Origin: Azadirachta indica
Taxonomy: Eukaryota > Streptophyta > Magnoliopsida > Sapindales > Meliaceae
Assembly: GCA_022749755.1 (NCBI GenBank)
Contig: CM040453.1
Span: forward strand, 17,803,368-17,867,367
Direction: 5' to 3'
DNA: 64,000 bases
The position numbers and the translations under genes are program-made. Below the pieces are notes generated by a model, which was not told the DNA's origin, ran no database searches, and saw only the letters and a program-made list of their open reading frames with translations. This document shows positions 32,955 through 45,719 of this stretch, in pieces (the first letter of the stretch is position 1; each line of letters begins with the position of its first letter).

Positions 32955-33925
32955 CTAGCTTACCTTTAACATTAATAATTCTTTTTGATGTATTATCATG
33001 CAAAATTTCTTTAGTTTAATCAAATTATTGGATTTTGTTTCAATTCAATAAAAGATCAACAATAGTGGGAGAAGACATTACCTTTAAATTCAATACTTCC
33101 TTTCAATTTGTTATTAGATAAAGATAATTCTTTCAATGATGAAAGACCCTAAAGAGATAATAAGATACTATTGCTAAACAAAATATTTTCCAAATAGGGA
33201 ACCTTCAAATTGCTCAAATTTGATAGTCTTTCTAAACTTGAATAAATTAAACAATTAATATAATTTGTATCATTTGTCAATTTAAAAATTGTCTAAGATT
33301 TCTCAAACATAATAATTCCAAAATCCCAAAGCAATTTCTTAAATTTGGAGATTATTAAGAATGATCTTCTTATTTATTTCATTAAATTAGTTTTAAATTA
33401 ACTTTTTTCTAAAATATTATTTGAAGCTTGGTTGAATATAAAAGGGGGATAAGAGATATTTGCCTTCAAATCTCATTTGCAATTAAAATGTTAAAATTAA
33501 TTACACACAAGAACGTAAAGGACCTTCGCTTTTAATACAACTGGCTATAGAGTTGTCACTTAAGTCAATATACTATAATTCTTCAAAAAGAGTGAACAGA
33601 GAAGCATTCTAATACCATGAGTTGCCACTTAAGTCAAGATACTTTAAGTCTTTAAAACAGTGAACAAAGATGTATTTAGATACCATGACCTACTCTGCCA
33701 AATCCTAGTACTAGATAGATATAATTCTATCACTTTGTGAGTGTTGTTATACTCAACCGTTTTCCCTTGACAATAATCTAAATTATCCCCATCCCAATTT
33801 CTAAGGCTTTTAGGATTATTGAAGAAAGGTTTAAGTTGCAAGAAGGCAAATCTCTCACATTCCCAACATCCCTCATTGCAACCATAACTTTCAAATAAAA
33901 CAAATACGAAGAAGAGCAACTTCAC
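32955..33925 (-). pseudogene. LRR receptor-like protein, 5' end (signal peptide and LRRNT)
   Basis: The minus-strand frame from 33925 starts MKLLFFVFVLFESYGC, a signal peptide, then CNEGCWECERFAFLQLKPFF and LRNWDGDNLDYC, the LRR N-terminal cap of plant RLP/RLK ectodomains (usual form CxxxERxALLxxK...W). The motif VIELYLSSTR follows. After a frameshift the exon repeats a unit of about 60 bp (SLFT...LDLSGN twice). A second exon at about 33082-33245 encodes LSSLKELSLSNNKLKGSIEF with a GTAATG donor, and a third relic ends before GTAAGC near 32970. The role of an intact homologue would be cell-surface immune or developmental perception. Broken by shifts and stops. Confidence 0.82.
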
Positions 33926-34249
33926 TCACACTAACCATTTTCAGCTCATCATCTTAACTAATCTATTAATGCAATCTCTTTAAAATTGATGATCTATAGA
34001 ATTGGCTCTAATCTACCTTATTTATATAAATAGAAACCTATTTTTCTTTTCTCATTGACTTGGATGTCATTTTTGGCGATTATTTCTCAATTTCTTTATT
34101 TTCTAACAAAAGAAAAAAGTAGTCTATAGTAACTTTTTGCATAGTCTAATTCACCAAATGTAATTAAATTTATAAATTTGTATATTATAAACTAAATAAA
34201 TACAAAAAATTACAGATATTACTATTATGTTACATGTGACGATAATTTC

Positions 34250-34690
34250 TTTTGTTACAAATAAATATTTATTTTATTTTGTATATGACCAATAAATATG
34301 TAATAAAATTAAATAATAGTAATAATAATATTTAAATTAATCTCTATAACATGATATTAGAATAATCGTTCATATCTTTATAAATTTAGTCCTTAACATA
34401 TTTAAAGAGTTAAATTATAAGTTTTACCATTCAATATTTCAAATATATTTTTTTAAATGAAGTGTGAGATTTTTATCAATGATTGTCTTTTAACAATAAT
34501 TTTTTTTAAAGAATTTTAGTTAAATTTTCAGCGTTATCTTTATGTTATTATTAATGAGTTTTAGGATCCAAGATTTATCAATCAAATTTAAATTCCATTT
34601 ACAAAATAGGGCATGAATTGACTGGTCTAAAATGGAAATTAAGAAATTTTAATTTGAAATCTTCGTTTGTTTAATGCAACTTTTTTTATA
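34250..34690. repeat. Repeat upstream of RLP 5' end
   Basis: Matches 16380-16925 and, from about 34354 on, 40001-40390. Contains TTACCATTCAATATTTCAAA and CAATGATTGTCTTTTAACAA. Confidence 0.65.
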
Positions 34691-35073
34691 TTGGTTATAT
34701 TAAATAATTTTTCATAGTTATAAGTCTTCTCCCTTTTAACTTATTATCATACTTTTAGAGAAAAAATACCTTGCGCACAATTTGTCAACAAAAGCAAGTG
34801 TCTATTATATACATGATGCCTCAAGAAAAAAACAAGATGAAGACATTTATCTTTCTTAGAAGTTCATGAAACAAAATCGAATTTCGCCTTCTTTAAAGTT
34901 AATATATTAACTTTCTATTCATATTTTATTTTGTTGATTTCAAATTAATACTAATTCAAACATTGCAAATACTTATTTTCTTTATCTAAAATTTGATTAG
35001 ATTGAAGTATAAATAGAATTTTTTGGTTTTTAATGTTACATATACAACTACTAATATTACATTAAAAATCTGC

Positions 35074-35400
35074 TAAATATATAGACACACATAGTGTGAT
35101 TTCCCTCCTATTATATAGTCCACCCTAAATATTTAGGCACACATAGTGTGATTTTTATCTAAATATATTCAATGTGATTTATATCATTATATAGTCCACC
35201 CTAGATATGGAGGCACACGTAGTGTGATTTCTAGCTATCATAAATTGGAGAGATTTTGGATATTGATACTCATATAGTCTACCTCAGATATTTACGTACA
35301 CATGATATGATTTCTACCCTCAATTACAGAGAGTTTGGATATTGATATTTATATAATCCACGCCAAATATCGTCCCATGTACAGTACAATTTCTATCTTT
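35074..35400. repeat. Imperfect tandem repeat, about 60-85 bp units
   Basis: About five units carry the phrase GGCACACATAGTGTGATTT (near 35082, 35140, 35212, 35296, 35372), separated by TATATAGTCCACCCTAAATA. Units degrade toward the right. The following DNA (35400-35575) resembles LTR-type sequence but no partner was found. Absent from block 2. Confidence 0.7.
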
Positions 35401-36469
35401 AATTGGAGAAAAATCTACCACATATTAATGGAAACTCTACAAATTTGTAGGGAGAAGTTTGTTCTTTGGTAGGACTCAAACATTCACCGTCTAGTTGGAG
35501 GGTGTCGAGGAGGGTATTCTTACCAACCAAAAAAAGGTTGGCTGGCAAAGTATAAATAGATTTAATTGAATGAGTTTAGATTTTTTTTTTTTTTAACAAG
35601 TGATGCTATTGCCATACCTCTAAAATATAAAGAGATTTGATTACAAAAGGCTAGGTGGCAAAGTATAAATAGATTTGATTACATGAGTTTAGATCCTTTT
35701 TTTTTTACCATTGATGCTATTGCCATACCTCTAAAATTATTATAAAAGTCTTTCTTTATTTATTTATTTATTTTATTAAAATATATTAATATAAAAGAAA
35801 TAATTAATTCTAAAAGTTACTCCCGACATCGTCTCACTTATTTGCAAACTCAATGTTCTCATTTTTTTTTTTTTTATTTTAATAAAAGAAATTATTTAAT
35901 TTTTTTTTAGAATATATTTAATTATATTTTGAAACAGTAAATTTTTAATAAATTTTGACTCGTTAACAAAATTATTGACTTTATTAGTAATAAAAAAAGT
36001 ATGTCATCTTCATCTATCTATTTTTAAAGTCTTTGCATGCTCCATTCGCAGGGTGAAGTCGCAATAAATTATTTATTATGACTTGTTAACAACCAATAAG
36101 CTTTAACACTAATAAAAAATGTGTCATCTTTTTTTTTTTTTTTTTTTTTTAAAGTCTGTGTTTGGTCAAATTTAATTTTGATTTTATGAAAGACTTAAAA
36201 CTGAAAGGAACGATTAATGATGGGATCAAATAAAAATAAAGGAAATATTCATGACACTTAATGTCTGAAATAATATGAAAATACAAGAAATTATTGTTCG
36301 ATTAATTTTCAATTAATAAATTATTATTTTAAAAAGTATAAAAGCATTTTTTTTATTTGGATTGGGTTATATAATAATTTTATAGAACTGAACCCCTCTT
36401 ATTTGTAGTGAGATATATGCTCAATAAATTTTAGTACAGATTTTTTAGCTTGTAAACCTTCTAGAAGGC

Positions 36470-37110
36470 TTTCATCGAACGGTCGCCAGCTACCTTCATG
36501 TTATTTAGGGTCCTCTGAATGCTCCTTATTTTTGTTGTCCATTTACTTGGTGACACATATTCCCTTCCCATGCAAAATTCATTTCCTTTCCTCTTGCTAG
36601 TTCCTGCGTTAAAAGTCGGTTGCCGTTAAAATTTCTCCACTTTTATCTTTTTGACCATTCTGCCCTTAGCCTCATTCTCTAATTCTAATTTCTATCCCTA
36701 GGCCTCGTTCCCCTCGTGGCCCCATTTTGACTTGGGTTTGCACCTACTCCATTAATCGCTCCATTTTAAGTCTCAAAGAAAATAACCAAATAATATATTG
36801 TAATATTAAAAATTTACCAGTCAATCTACACGTACGAGACAATAATTTTGTTCCAAAATCTACAAGTACGCATAAATTACATCTAAGATCATACCTAGGA
36901 GTTACGAAGAAGGTTAATTTCAAAGCAATATATTCATTCATATAAAAAAATTGTGACCCTGCAAAATCTTATTTGTGCATAACAACCCAAAAAGTAAAAA
37001 AATGATAGATATCAGCATTTGTGAATTAGGCTGCAATTTATATTAATGACTTTGGCCAACAATTTACTAAATTAGGCTACAAAATCTTCAACTTAGCCTT
37101 ACATTGCTAG
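36470..37110. other. GC-richer unique stretch, no gene resolved
   Basis: About 36480-36740 is pyrimidine-rich and less AT-rich than its neighbours, like a plant promoter or 5' leader. The open frame at 36727-36945 shows no familiar motif and overlaps an equally long frame on the other strand. No gene is called. Confidence 0.3.
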
Positions 37111-37119
37111 TCTAATTTT

Positions 37120-37850
37120 CTACAAGATGTTGTTCATGTTAGAAGAATTGACTCTTATATTTGGATTATATTCTTATTTTTATTTTTGAAACAAAACATA
37201 ACTTTATAGCATTCAATTACTAACATAATTTTTTACTAGTTATCTATGTTAGAAAAATTGATTTGTATGTTTGAATTATATTCTTATTTTTATTCTTAAA
37301 ACAAAAGATGACTTTATAGCACTTAGTTGCTAAACTAATTTTTTTAAAAGTCATTTACATTAGAAGAATTGACTTGTTTGTTTAAATCATATTCTTATTT
37401 TCATTTTTAAAACAAAATATTATCTTATATTACTAAACTAATTTTTCATAACAAGTCATTTATCTTAGAAGAATTGACTTACATATTTGGATTATATTCT
37501 TATTTATATTTTTAAAACATAACATGACCATATAGCACATAAGTACTAGCCTACTTTTCCACAACAAGTAGTCTACCTTAGAAAAATTAACTCACATATT
37601 TGGGTTATATTCTTATTTCTATTATTGAAACAAAACAAGACTTTATAACACTCAATTAGTAACCTAATTTTTCATAACAAATTGTCTAAATTAGAAGAAT
37701 TGACTCGTGTATTTTGATTATATTCTTGTTTTCATTCTTGAAGTAAAACATGACCGTATAGCACTTAATTAATAGTATAATTTTCAACACTTCGCCCTAT
37801 GTTAGTAGAATTGACTTGTGTGTTTTACAAATATATTTTCATTGTTTTTA
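37120..37850. repeat. Minisatellite, about 111-bp monomer, ~7 copies (block 1)
   Basis: Each monomer contains GTTAGAAGAATTGACTTGTG, a TTGGATTATATTCTTATTTC segment, GAAACAAAACATGACCTTAT and AGCACTCAATTATTAGTCTA or close variants. Starts recur near 37138, 37248, 37360, 37468, 37580, 37690 and 37800. Confidence 0.9.
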
Positions 37851-39540
37851 TTTAAATCTCTCTCATGCAATTAATTTTAATCTTATTCAAAAGGGAACCT
37901 ATACAATAAATTATGTTTTAGTTGTTTAAATTTAACTAGCTATATTTTACATTGCAAAATTGTAGATTCATTAGGCTATTGCACATTCATCCATACATTA
38001 CATCTTATAATCCTACAAAAATATTAAATTTAATATTATGTAAAAAGAAGTTATTCTTAGATATATTTTTATATTCTTATGTAATAGTTTAATTTAATTT
38101 TGATTAAAAAATTAAAAGAAAATAGTATGTGTTTTTATTTTTTATTTATACTAAGTATGTACTTGATAATATTTTTTAAAAAAGTAGAAAATAGTATAAG
38201 TTTTAAATAGATATATTAAATAAAAGATTATACATGTTTTATTTAAAAACTCTTATAATCATTGCATACTAAATTATTGCCTTGAATATATATATATATA
38301 CATATATAAAGGGAGAGAGAGAGAGAGAGAGAGAGAAAGAAAGCATTTTAGTATACCAATTTGTCCAAATTCATTGCTAGCATTTTGATTTAAATAATTA
38401 TATTGTTTTCTAAAATATTTTAAAATAGTAAAATAAAATAAATATTTTTAAATTTAATATTTTAATCCCCAACTTGTAGGTATAGCAAGGGGTTGGGAGT
38501 CCAATCATTGTCCTCATTCTCGTTTGGGCCATAGTTTCGAAGTCTTAACTTGTCCACGTTTGGGTATGAATAAGGTCGATCAGAGATGTCTCAATTTCAA
38601 AGATTAAATTCTCAGCTCAGCTTGTTATTCTGTTTAACCCTAGTAAATTATTTTTGATATTAAGCCTATTATTTGAAGACTTTTAGGCCCATCATTTTTA
38701 CTAAATTTAATACGAAGCCCAAACTTTGAAGATTATCGATTCCGTAATTTGTACTAAACCGAATTTTTTTGCCCATTTAATTTTTATTAATGTCAAACCC
38801 AAATCCATAATTTTAAGCCCATTAATTTTTCTTTTATCAACAAAATAAAAGTATTAACATTAGAATTAAATCAAAAAGTAAAAAAGAAAAGTTATAAAAA
38901 TCTGTCTCTCACTCTTTTACTTAATCTAAACAAACAGCCTTGTGAAAGATTAAAAAAAAAATACCAACATATTAATGATTTACACAGAAACTTAAGGTTT
39001 TATTTTCTAGAGAATATATTTTAAGTCCATTATTTTAGGTTAGTCTAAATCAATAATTTTATGATTATTAAAACCTAATTTGGATGGCTAGAAGACAAAG
39101 TCCCTCAAACCCAACTAGTAGCATAGTTCAGATTTCTAATATAATATTGATAGATTGTGTATAAAATATGTAATAAAAAGAAATTTATGATAGTTTAATA
39201 GTACTAAACTCAATATAAATTTTAAAAAAAATTCAAATTTATTGATTTGAATATATATTTAAAATATTTTTAAAAAAATTAGTTCTTAAAATTATAAATT
39301 TTTTAATTTATCATTGATATTAAGTATTATCAATTTTTAATTTTTCATCAATTCTTATAATGTAAATTAAATTGTTTATATCTTTCCAAAAATAATTAAC
39401 TTTTTAAAAATGAAATCACCAATTAACATATCATCAAAATAATAATATAATAATAAATCCTTTTTTCATAAAATAATTGATGAAAATAAAGTAATAAATA
39501 GCAATCTTCAATTTTAATGAAACAATTTATATTAAATATT
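37850..39540. other. AT-rich DNA shared with 45720-47400
   Basis: No gene. It includes a stretch with several GCCCA/GGCCCAT phrases (38460-38830) that recurs at 46320-46700. A (TA)n then (GA)n microsatellite is at 38287-38343. Confidence 0.6.
38312..38343. repeat. (GA)n microsatellite
   Basis: About twelve GA units followed by GAAA. The matching place in block 2 (near 46204) has only about five units. Confidence 0.9.
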
Positions 39541-39999
39541 AAAACTAATAATAATTTTGTTAAAACAAAATATCATATTTAGTTGATACATTTACTTATT
39601 CTTTTAATTAATCTATATAAATAGAAAAATAAATAAACGTAAAGTGATCAAATTCTTAATAAAATTGATAAAAAGTTGGAGAAAATAGATTAAATCAATT
39701 TTAGAGTTTTATGTTTCTTGATAACTTTGTAACAAAATTTTGGGCAAATAAAAAAATGAAGTATGAAAAGAAAAATGTTTGAGAGATTTTTTTGTCTTTG
39801 ATAATTTTATATTATTAATTAAAAAAATAATTCATTAATTATAAATTGATTATTTTGTTTGATATCAATTGATTATTTTTATTCTATCAAAACTCATTGT
39901 TTCAATTATTAAATATTATTCAATTTTTTTGGTTGTTGACTATTTCAGCGAATTTCTTTTCTTTCTTAAGAAAATTAATTTTAAAAATTCTAAAATTGA
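39541..39999. repeat. Partial third copy of the start of the duplicated segment
   Basis: Matches 1-410 and 47463-47873 (e.g. ATAGAAAAATAAATAAACGT, TTATAAATTGATTATTTTGT) but ends abruptly at about 39999, where block 2 begins with GATACCAAAATAAT. Confidence 0.8.
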
Positions 40000-41439
40000 T
40001 TGATACCAAAATAATATAATCATTCACATTTTTGGTTCTTCAATTTATTTAAAGAATTAAATTATAAGCTTTACCATTCAATATTTCAAATGTTTATTTT
40101 TTTAAATGAAGTATGAAATTTATCAATGATTGTAGTTTAACAAAAATTATTTTTTAAAAAATTTTTGATGTATTTGTATACATTTTATTTTTAGTTAAAA
40201 TTCTGGGGTCGTCTTTACATGATTGTGGAATGAGTTTCAGGATTCAAGATCTATCAATCAAATTTAAATTGCATTCACAAATAAGGATGAATTGATCAAG
40301 GTAAAATGGAAATTAAAAAAAAATTAATTTGAAACCTTTATTCGTTTAATGTAATATTTAATCAACAAAAATAGTAGGAGAATATTGTCAAGGTTGGGTG
40401 GCAAAGTATAAATATATTTTACTACATGAGTTTAGATCTTTTTTTTTTTTAACCAATGATGCTATTGTCATACCTCCAAATTCTTATAAAAGTCTTTCTT
40501 TCATTTATCTTATTAAAATATATTAATATAAAAAGAAAATTATGCATTATGAGTCTTTCTGTTTGGTGAAGTTGAATTTTTGAATTTATCAAAGACTTGA
40601 AAAAATTAATGCTTAAGATACACGTTATGTACAACACACATGACAATTAATGATACGATCCAATAGAAATAAAGAAAATATTCATGACATTTAATGTCTG
40701 AAATAATATGATACAAGAAATTATTGTTTGATTAATTGTCAATTAATAAATTATTGTTTAAAAAAATACAAAAGCAATTTTTTTAGATTGGGTTATATAA
40801 TAATTTTATACAACTCAATCCCTCTTATTTATAGTGAAATATATGCTAAATAAATTTTAGTACAGTTTATGAACTAGTAAACTGTACGATGTATTACCAA
40901 TGTAATTGTATACATACATATATATTTAAATATTTATTATTAAAAAAAAAAATTAATTAATTAAATATTTAATTAATAATCAAATTTGAATTAATATTCA
41001 AATATTTATTTGGCTTTTACTTGAATTGATCAAAATAGATCCATGATTCAATAGATATCTAAAAAAAATTGATTAGTTTTTATTTAAATTTTTTAAATTG
41101 TTTTCATGGTAAAATTACATCTACATTAATCCAAGCAAATCCTACAGCGCCTTCTTTACTACACTATACACTAGACACAACACAATGTTAAACGTTGGTT
41201 GGACCGATTTTGAAATTAATATTCTTGGGATGCCTAAAAATACAAGACCAATTTTGTACATAACAAGCCAAAAAGCCAGTATTTCATGTGGCAATAAACT
41301 GAGAATGCTAACAAGTTCAAGATCAGCTAATTGGAGAGGATAAAACCACTGTAGTTAAATACACCCTTGGCTAAATATTATTACAGAAAGTGGTTGATCT
41401 CTTAAAATAATTAAATTGCAATAGGGAAGATTCACTTTG

Positions 41440-41678
41440 ACCTTTTCTTCATATTTATAAACTTTCTTTTCTGCCTGTTCTTTTCCACCCGCTGTTCTCC
41501 CAACGGCCACTCTTTTATTCTCTCTGATCAACCCCCGTTCGTAACCGATATGAATTCTTCATTACAAGTTCCGGTCTGCTCTCCAGAGAATTCATGGAAG
41601 CAAAACCAGAGAAGTTTCACCATGCATGCAAAGATCGGGGTTTCTTACAAAATCAACTTATGTTCTAGCTTAGAGTAA
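41440..41678 (+). other. Promoter-like region and orphan 42-codon first exon
   Basis: A TATTTATAAA box near 41450 is followed by a CT-rich leader of about 90 bp, typical of plant 5' UTRs, and an ATG at 41550. The frame starts MNSSLQVPVCSPENSWKQNQ, continues RSFTMHAKIGVSYKINL and stops at 41676-41678. GC content is clearly higher than around it. No family recognised and no downstream exon visible: the minisatellite begins 150 bp later. Could be the 5' remnant of a gene cut off by array growth, or chance. Confidence 0.3.
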
Positions 41679-42346
41679 GACAAAGACATTGATTGGAACG
41701 TAAACAATCGCGATCTCGAAGAAGATAACTTTTTTGTTTAATTTTTTTCATTTTTTTCATTTTTTTCATTTCTTTCTATAACACGGCATGTCTCACAAGT
41801 TATCAGCATAATTTTTCAAAACAAGACATTTATGTTAGAAGAATTGACTCTTGTATTTGAAATATATTTTTATTTTCATTCTTGAAACAAAACATAACCG
41901 TATACTAGTCAATTACGGTTAATTTTTTACAAGTCATTTACAATAAAAGAATTTACTCGTGTATTTGGATTGTATTCTTACTTTTATTCTTGAAACAAAA
42001 TATGGCCTTATAGTATTTAATTAATAGGATAATTTTTCACAAGTCATTTACGTTAGAAGAATTGACTTATTTATTTGCATTATATTCTTATTTCTATTAT
42101 TTAAACAAAACAAAATCTATTACTAGTCTAATTTTCACAATAAGTTATTTACGTTAGAATAATTGATTCATGTGTTTAAATTATATTCATATTACTATTT
42201 TTAAAACAAAATATGACATTATAAGACTCAATTATTAGTCTAATTTTCACAAGTCGTCTACGTTATAAGAATTGACTTGTATGTTTGGATACTATATTTT
42301 TATTTCTATTTTTGAAATAAAACACAACCTTATAACACTCAATTAT

Positions 42347-42832
42347 GTAGGAGTGGGCAAAAAATTGGACCGAACCGGATCGGATTGAAATCAGACCAGA
42401 ACTTATGGGTTCGATTCGATATTTTATGAATTTGATCCACTTTCAGTTTTTTAAATGAAAAACTTGAAATTTTCGGTCTAATTTCAATTTTAGTCTAAAA
42501 AACTCAGACCGAAACAAAGAGATTATTTTTTAATATTTTTTCATTTAAACGGTATTATTTTATTGTGTTTCAATAAAACGATGTTATTTAATACATTTAA
42601 AAATTTTAAAAAAATAATAAATTTATTTAAAAAACTGAACAGACCCAAAAATCTAACCGATTAGTTCGGATCTAATTTTATTTTAATATATAATTAGTCC
42701 AATCCGATTCAGACTTTTTTTCCTATTCAATCCGGTCCGATTTCAAAAATTTGAGATTTAGAATTTTCAGGTTCGGTCCGATTTTTTAAAAATTTAAACC
42801 GAACCGAACCGAACCGAACCGTATCCACCTAC
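42347..42832. mobile_element. hAT-like MITE, unit 1
   Basis: A 486-bp element with inverted ends GTAGGAGTGGGCAAA.../...GTATCCACCTAC and subterminal GGACCGAACC and GAACCGAACC runs. It interrupts a monomer at CTCAATTAT; CAATTAT is repeated on both sides (7 bp, or 8 with one mismatch). Size, ends and duplication fit a non-autonomous hAT element. The middle is AT-rich and non-coding. Confidence 0.75.
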
Positions 42833-43601
42833 ACAATTATTAATCTAATTTTCCACAAGTAACTTATGTTAGAAGAATTTACTCATTTATTTGGATCATA
42901 TTCTTATTTTCATTCTTGAAATAAAATATGACCTTATATAATTAGTTTAATTTTTTCGAAAAAATCATTTATGTTAAAAGAATTGACACGTATACTTGAA
43001 TTATATTCTTATTTCTATTATTAAAATAAAATATGATCTTATAGAACTCAATTGTTAACCTAATTTTCACAACAAATTATCTAAGTTAGAAGAATTGACT
43101 CATGTGTTTCGATTATATTTTTATTTTCATTCTTGAGATCAAGCATAACTTTATAACACTCAACTATTATCCTAATTTTCCACAACAAGACATCTATGTT
43201 AGAAGAATTGACTCTTATATTTGAAATATATTTTTATTTTCATTCTTGAAATAAAACATAATCTTATACCACTCAATTACAACTAATTTTTCATAATTCA
43301 TCTACAATAGAAGAATTTACTTCTGTGTTTGGATTATATTTTTATTTCCATTATTGAAGCAAAACAAAATCTATTACTAGTCTAATTTTTCACAAAAAAT
43401 TATTTACGTTAAAATAATTGATTTATGTGTTTAAATTATATTCATATTACTATTTTTAAAATAAAATATGACGTTATACCACTCAATTATTAGTCTAATT
43501 TTCACAAGTCGTCTACGTTATAAGAGTTGACTTGTGTGTTTGGATATTATATTTTTATTTCTATTTTTGAAACAGAACATAATCTTATAACACTCAATTA
43601 C

Positions 43602-44082
43602 GTAGGAGTGGACAAAAAATCGGACCGAACCGGATCAGACTGGAGTCGGACCAGAACTTATGGGTTTGGTCCGATATTTTATAAATTTGGTCGGGTTTCA
43701 GTTTTTAAAATAAAAACCTTGAAATTTTCAATTTGATTTCAGTTTTAATCTAAAAAACGCAGACCGTACCAAAGAGATTATTTTTTAATTTTTTTTTTAT
43801 TTAAACGGTATTATTTTATTGTGTTTTCATAAAATGATGTCATTTAATACATTTAAAAATTTTAAAAAAATAATAAATTTATTTGAAAAACTGAACCGAC
43901 CCAAAAACCTAACCGATCAATTTGGATTTAATTCTGTTTTAATATGTAATGAGTCCAGTCCAATTCAGGCTTTTCTTCCTATTCAATCCGGTCCGATCTC
44001 AAAAATTTGAGATTTAAAATTTTCAGGTCCGGTTCGATTTTTTAAAAAAATAAAAAACCGAACTGAACCGTATCTACCTGTA
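43602..44082. mobile_element. hAT-like MITE, unit 2
   Basis: Same element as at 42347 at the same monomer position, with scattered substitutions. The right end now reads CTACCTGTAC. Frames at 43527-43736 and 43819-44010 run through it and are not genes. Confidence 0.75.
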
Positions 44083-44850
44083 CAATTATTAATCTAATTT
44101 TTCACAAGTCACTTATGTTAGAAGAATTTACTCATTTATTTGGATCATATTCTTATTTTCATTCTTGAAACAAAATATGACCTTATATAATTAGTTTAAT
44201 TTTTTCGAGAAAGTCATTTATGTTAAAAGAATTGACACGTATACTTGAATTATATTCTTATTTCTATTATTAAAATAAAATATGATCTTATAGCACTCAA
44301 TTGTTAGCCTAATTTTCACAACAAATTGTCGAAGTTAGAAGAATTAACTCATGTGTTTCGATTATATTTTTGTTTCCATTCTTAAGATCAAGCATGACTT
44401 TATAACACTCAACTATTATCCTAATTTTCCACAACAAGACATCTATGTTAGAAGAATTGACTCTTGTATTTGAAATATATTTTTATTTTCATTCTTGAAA
44501 TAAAACATAATTTTATACCACTCAATTACAGCTAATTTTTTATAATTCATCTACAATAGAAGAATTTACTTCTGTGTTTGGATTATATTCTTATTTCTAT
44601 TATTGAAACAAAACAAAATCTATTACTAGTCTAATTTTTCACAATAAGTTATTTACGTTATAATAATTGATTCATGTGTTTAAATTATATTCATATTACT
44701 ATTCTTAAAATAAAATATGACGTTATAACACTCAATTATTAGTCTAATTTTCACAAGTCGTCTACGTTATAAGAATTGACTTGTGTGTTTGGATATTATA
44801 TTTTTATTTCTATTTTTGAAACAAAACATAATCTTATAACACTCAATTAC

Positions 44851-45317
44851 GTAGGAGCGGGCAAAAAATCGAACCGAACCGGGTCAGAACTTACAGGTTC
44901 GGTCCGATATTTTATAAATTTGGTCCGGTTTCAGTTTTTAAAATAAAAACCTTAAAATTTTCGGTCTGATTTCAGTTTTAATATAAAAAACACAGACCAA
45001 ACCAAAGAGATTATTTTTTAATATTTTTTCATTTAAACGATGTTATTTTATTGTATTTTTATAAAACGATGTCATTTAATATATTTAGAAATTTTAAAAA
45101 AATAATAAATTTATTTAAAAAAATGAACCAACCCAAAAACCTAACTGATCGGTTTAGATTTAATTCGATTTTAATATGTAATCTGTTCGGTCTGATTCAG
45201 ACTTTTCTTCCTATTCAATCCGGTCCGATCTCAAAAATTTGAGATTTAAAATTTTCAGGTCTGGTCTAGTTTTTTAAAAATATAAACCGAATCGAACCGA
45301 ACCGTATTCACCTGTAC
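44851..45317. mobile_element. hAT-like MITE, unit 3
   Basis: Third copy, with about 15-20 bp missing near its left part compared with units 1 and 2. Same monomer position and same right end CACCTGTAC as unit 2, so units 2 and 3 are closer to each other. Confidence 0.75.
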
Positions 45318-45719
45318 AATTATTAATCTAATTTTCTACAAGTCACTTATGTTAGAAGAATTTACTCATTTGTTTGGATCATATTCTTATTTTCATTCTT
45401 AAAACAAAATATGACCTTATATAACTAATCTAATTTTTTTGAAGAAATCATTTATGTTAAAAGAATTGACTTGTATATTTGAATTATATTCTTATTTTCA
45501 TTCTTAAAATAAAATATGATCTTATAGCACTCAATTGTTAGTCTAATTTTTCACAACAAATTGTCTAAGTTAAAAGAATTGACTCATGTGTTTCTTATAT
45601 TTTTACTTCCATTCTTTAGATCAAGCATGACTTTATAATACTCAACTATTATCCTTATTTTTCACAACAAGTCACTTACATTAGAAGAATTGATTTGTGT
45701 GTTTACAAATGCATTTTTT

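Larger units (their letters stand above)
34354..39999. repeat. Tandem block 1 (repeats as 40000-47873)
   Basis: The order of sequences here is reproduced at 40000-47873: start repeat, GGCAAAGTATAAATA segment (35577-35760 versus 40395-40510), AT-rich DNA ending TTTTAGTACAG, minisatellite (37120-37850 versus 41821-45720), then 37850-39999 versus 45720-47873. Its end corresponds to 1-410. Block 1 has extra sequence (34690-35574) and fewer minisatellite monomers. Confidence 0.75.

Noticed and set aside
43527..45242. Open frames of 63-69 codons repeated in the satellite
   Set aside because: They are parts of the hAT-like MITE copies, with composition of non-coding repeats.
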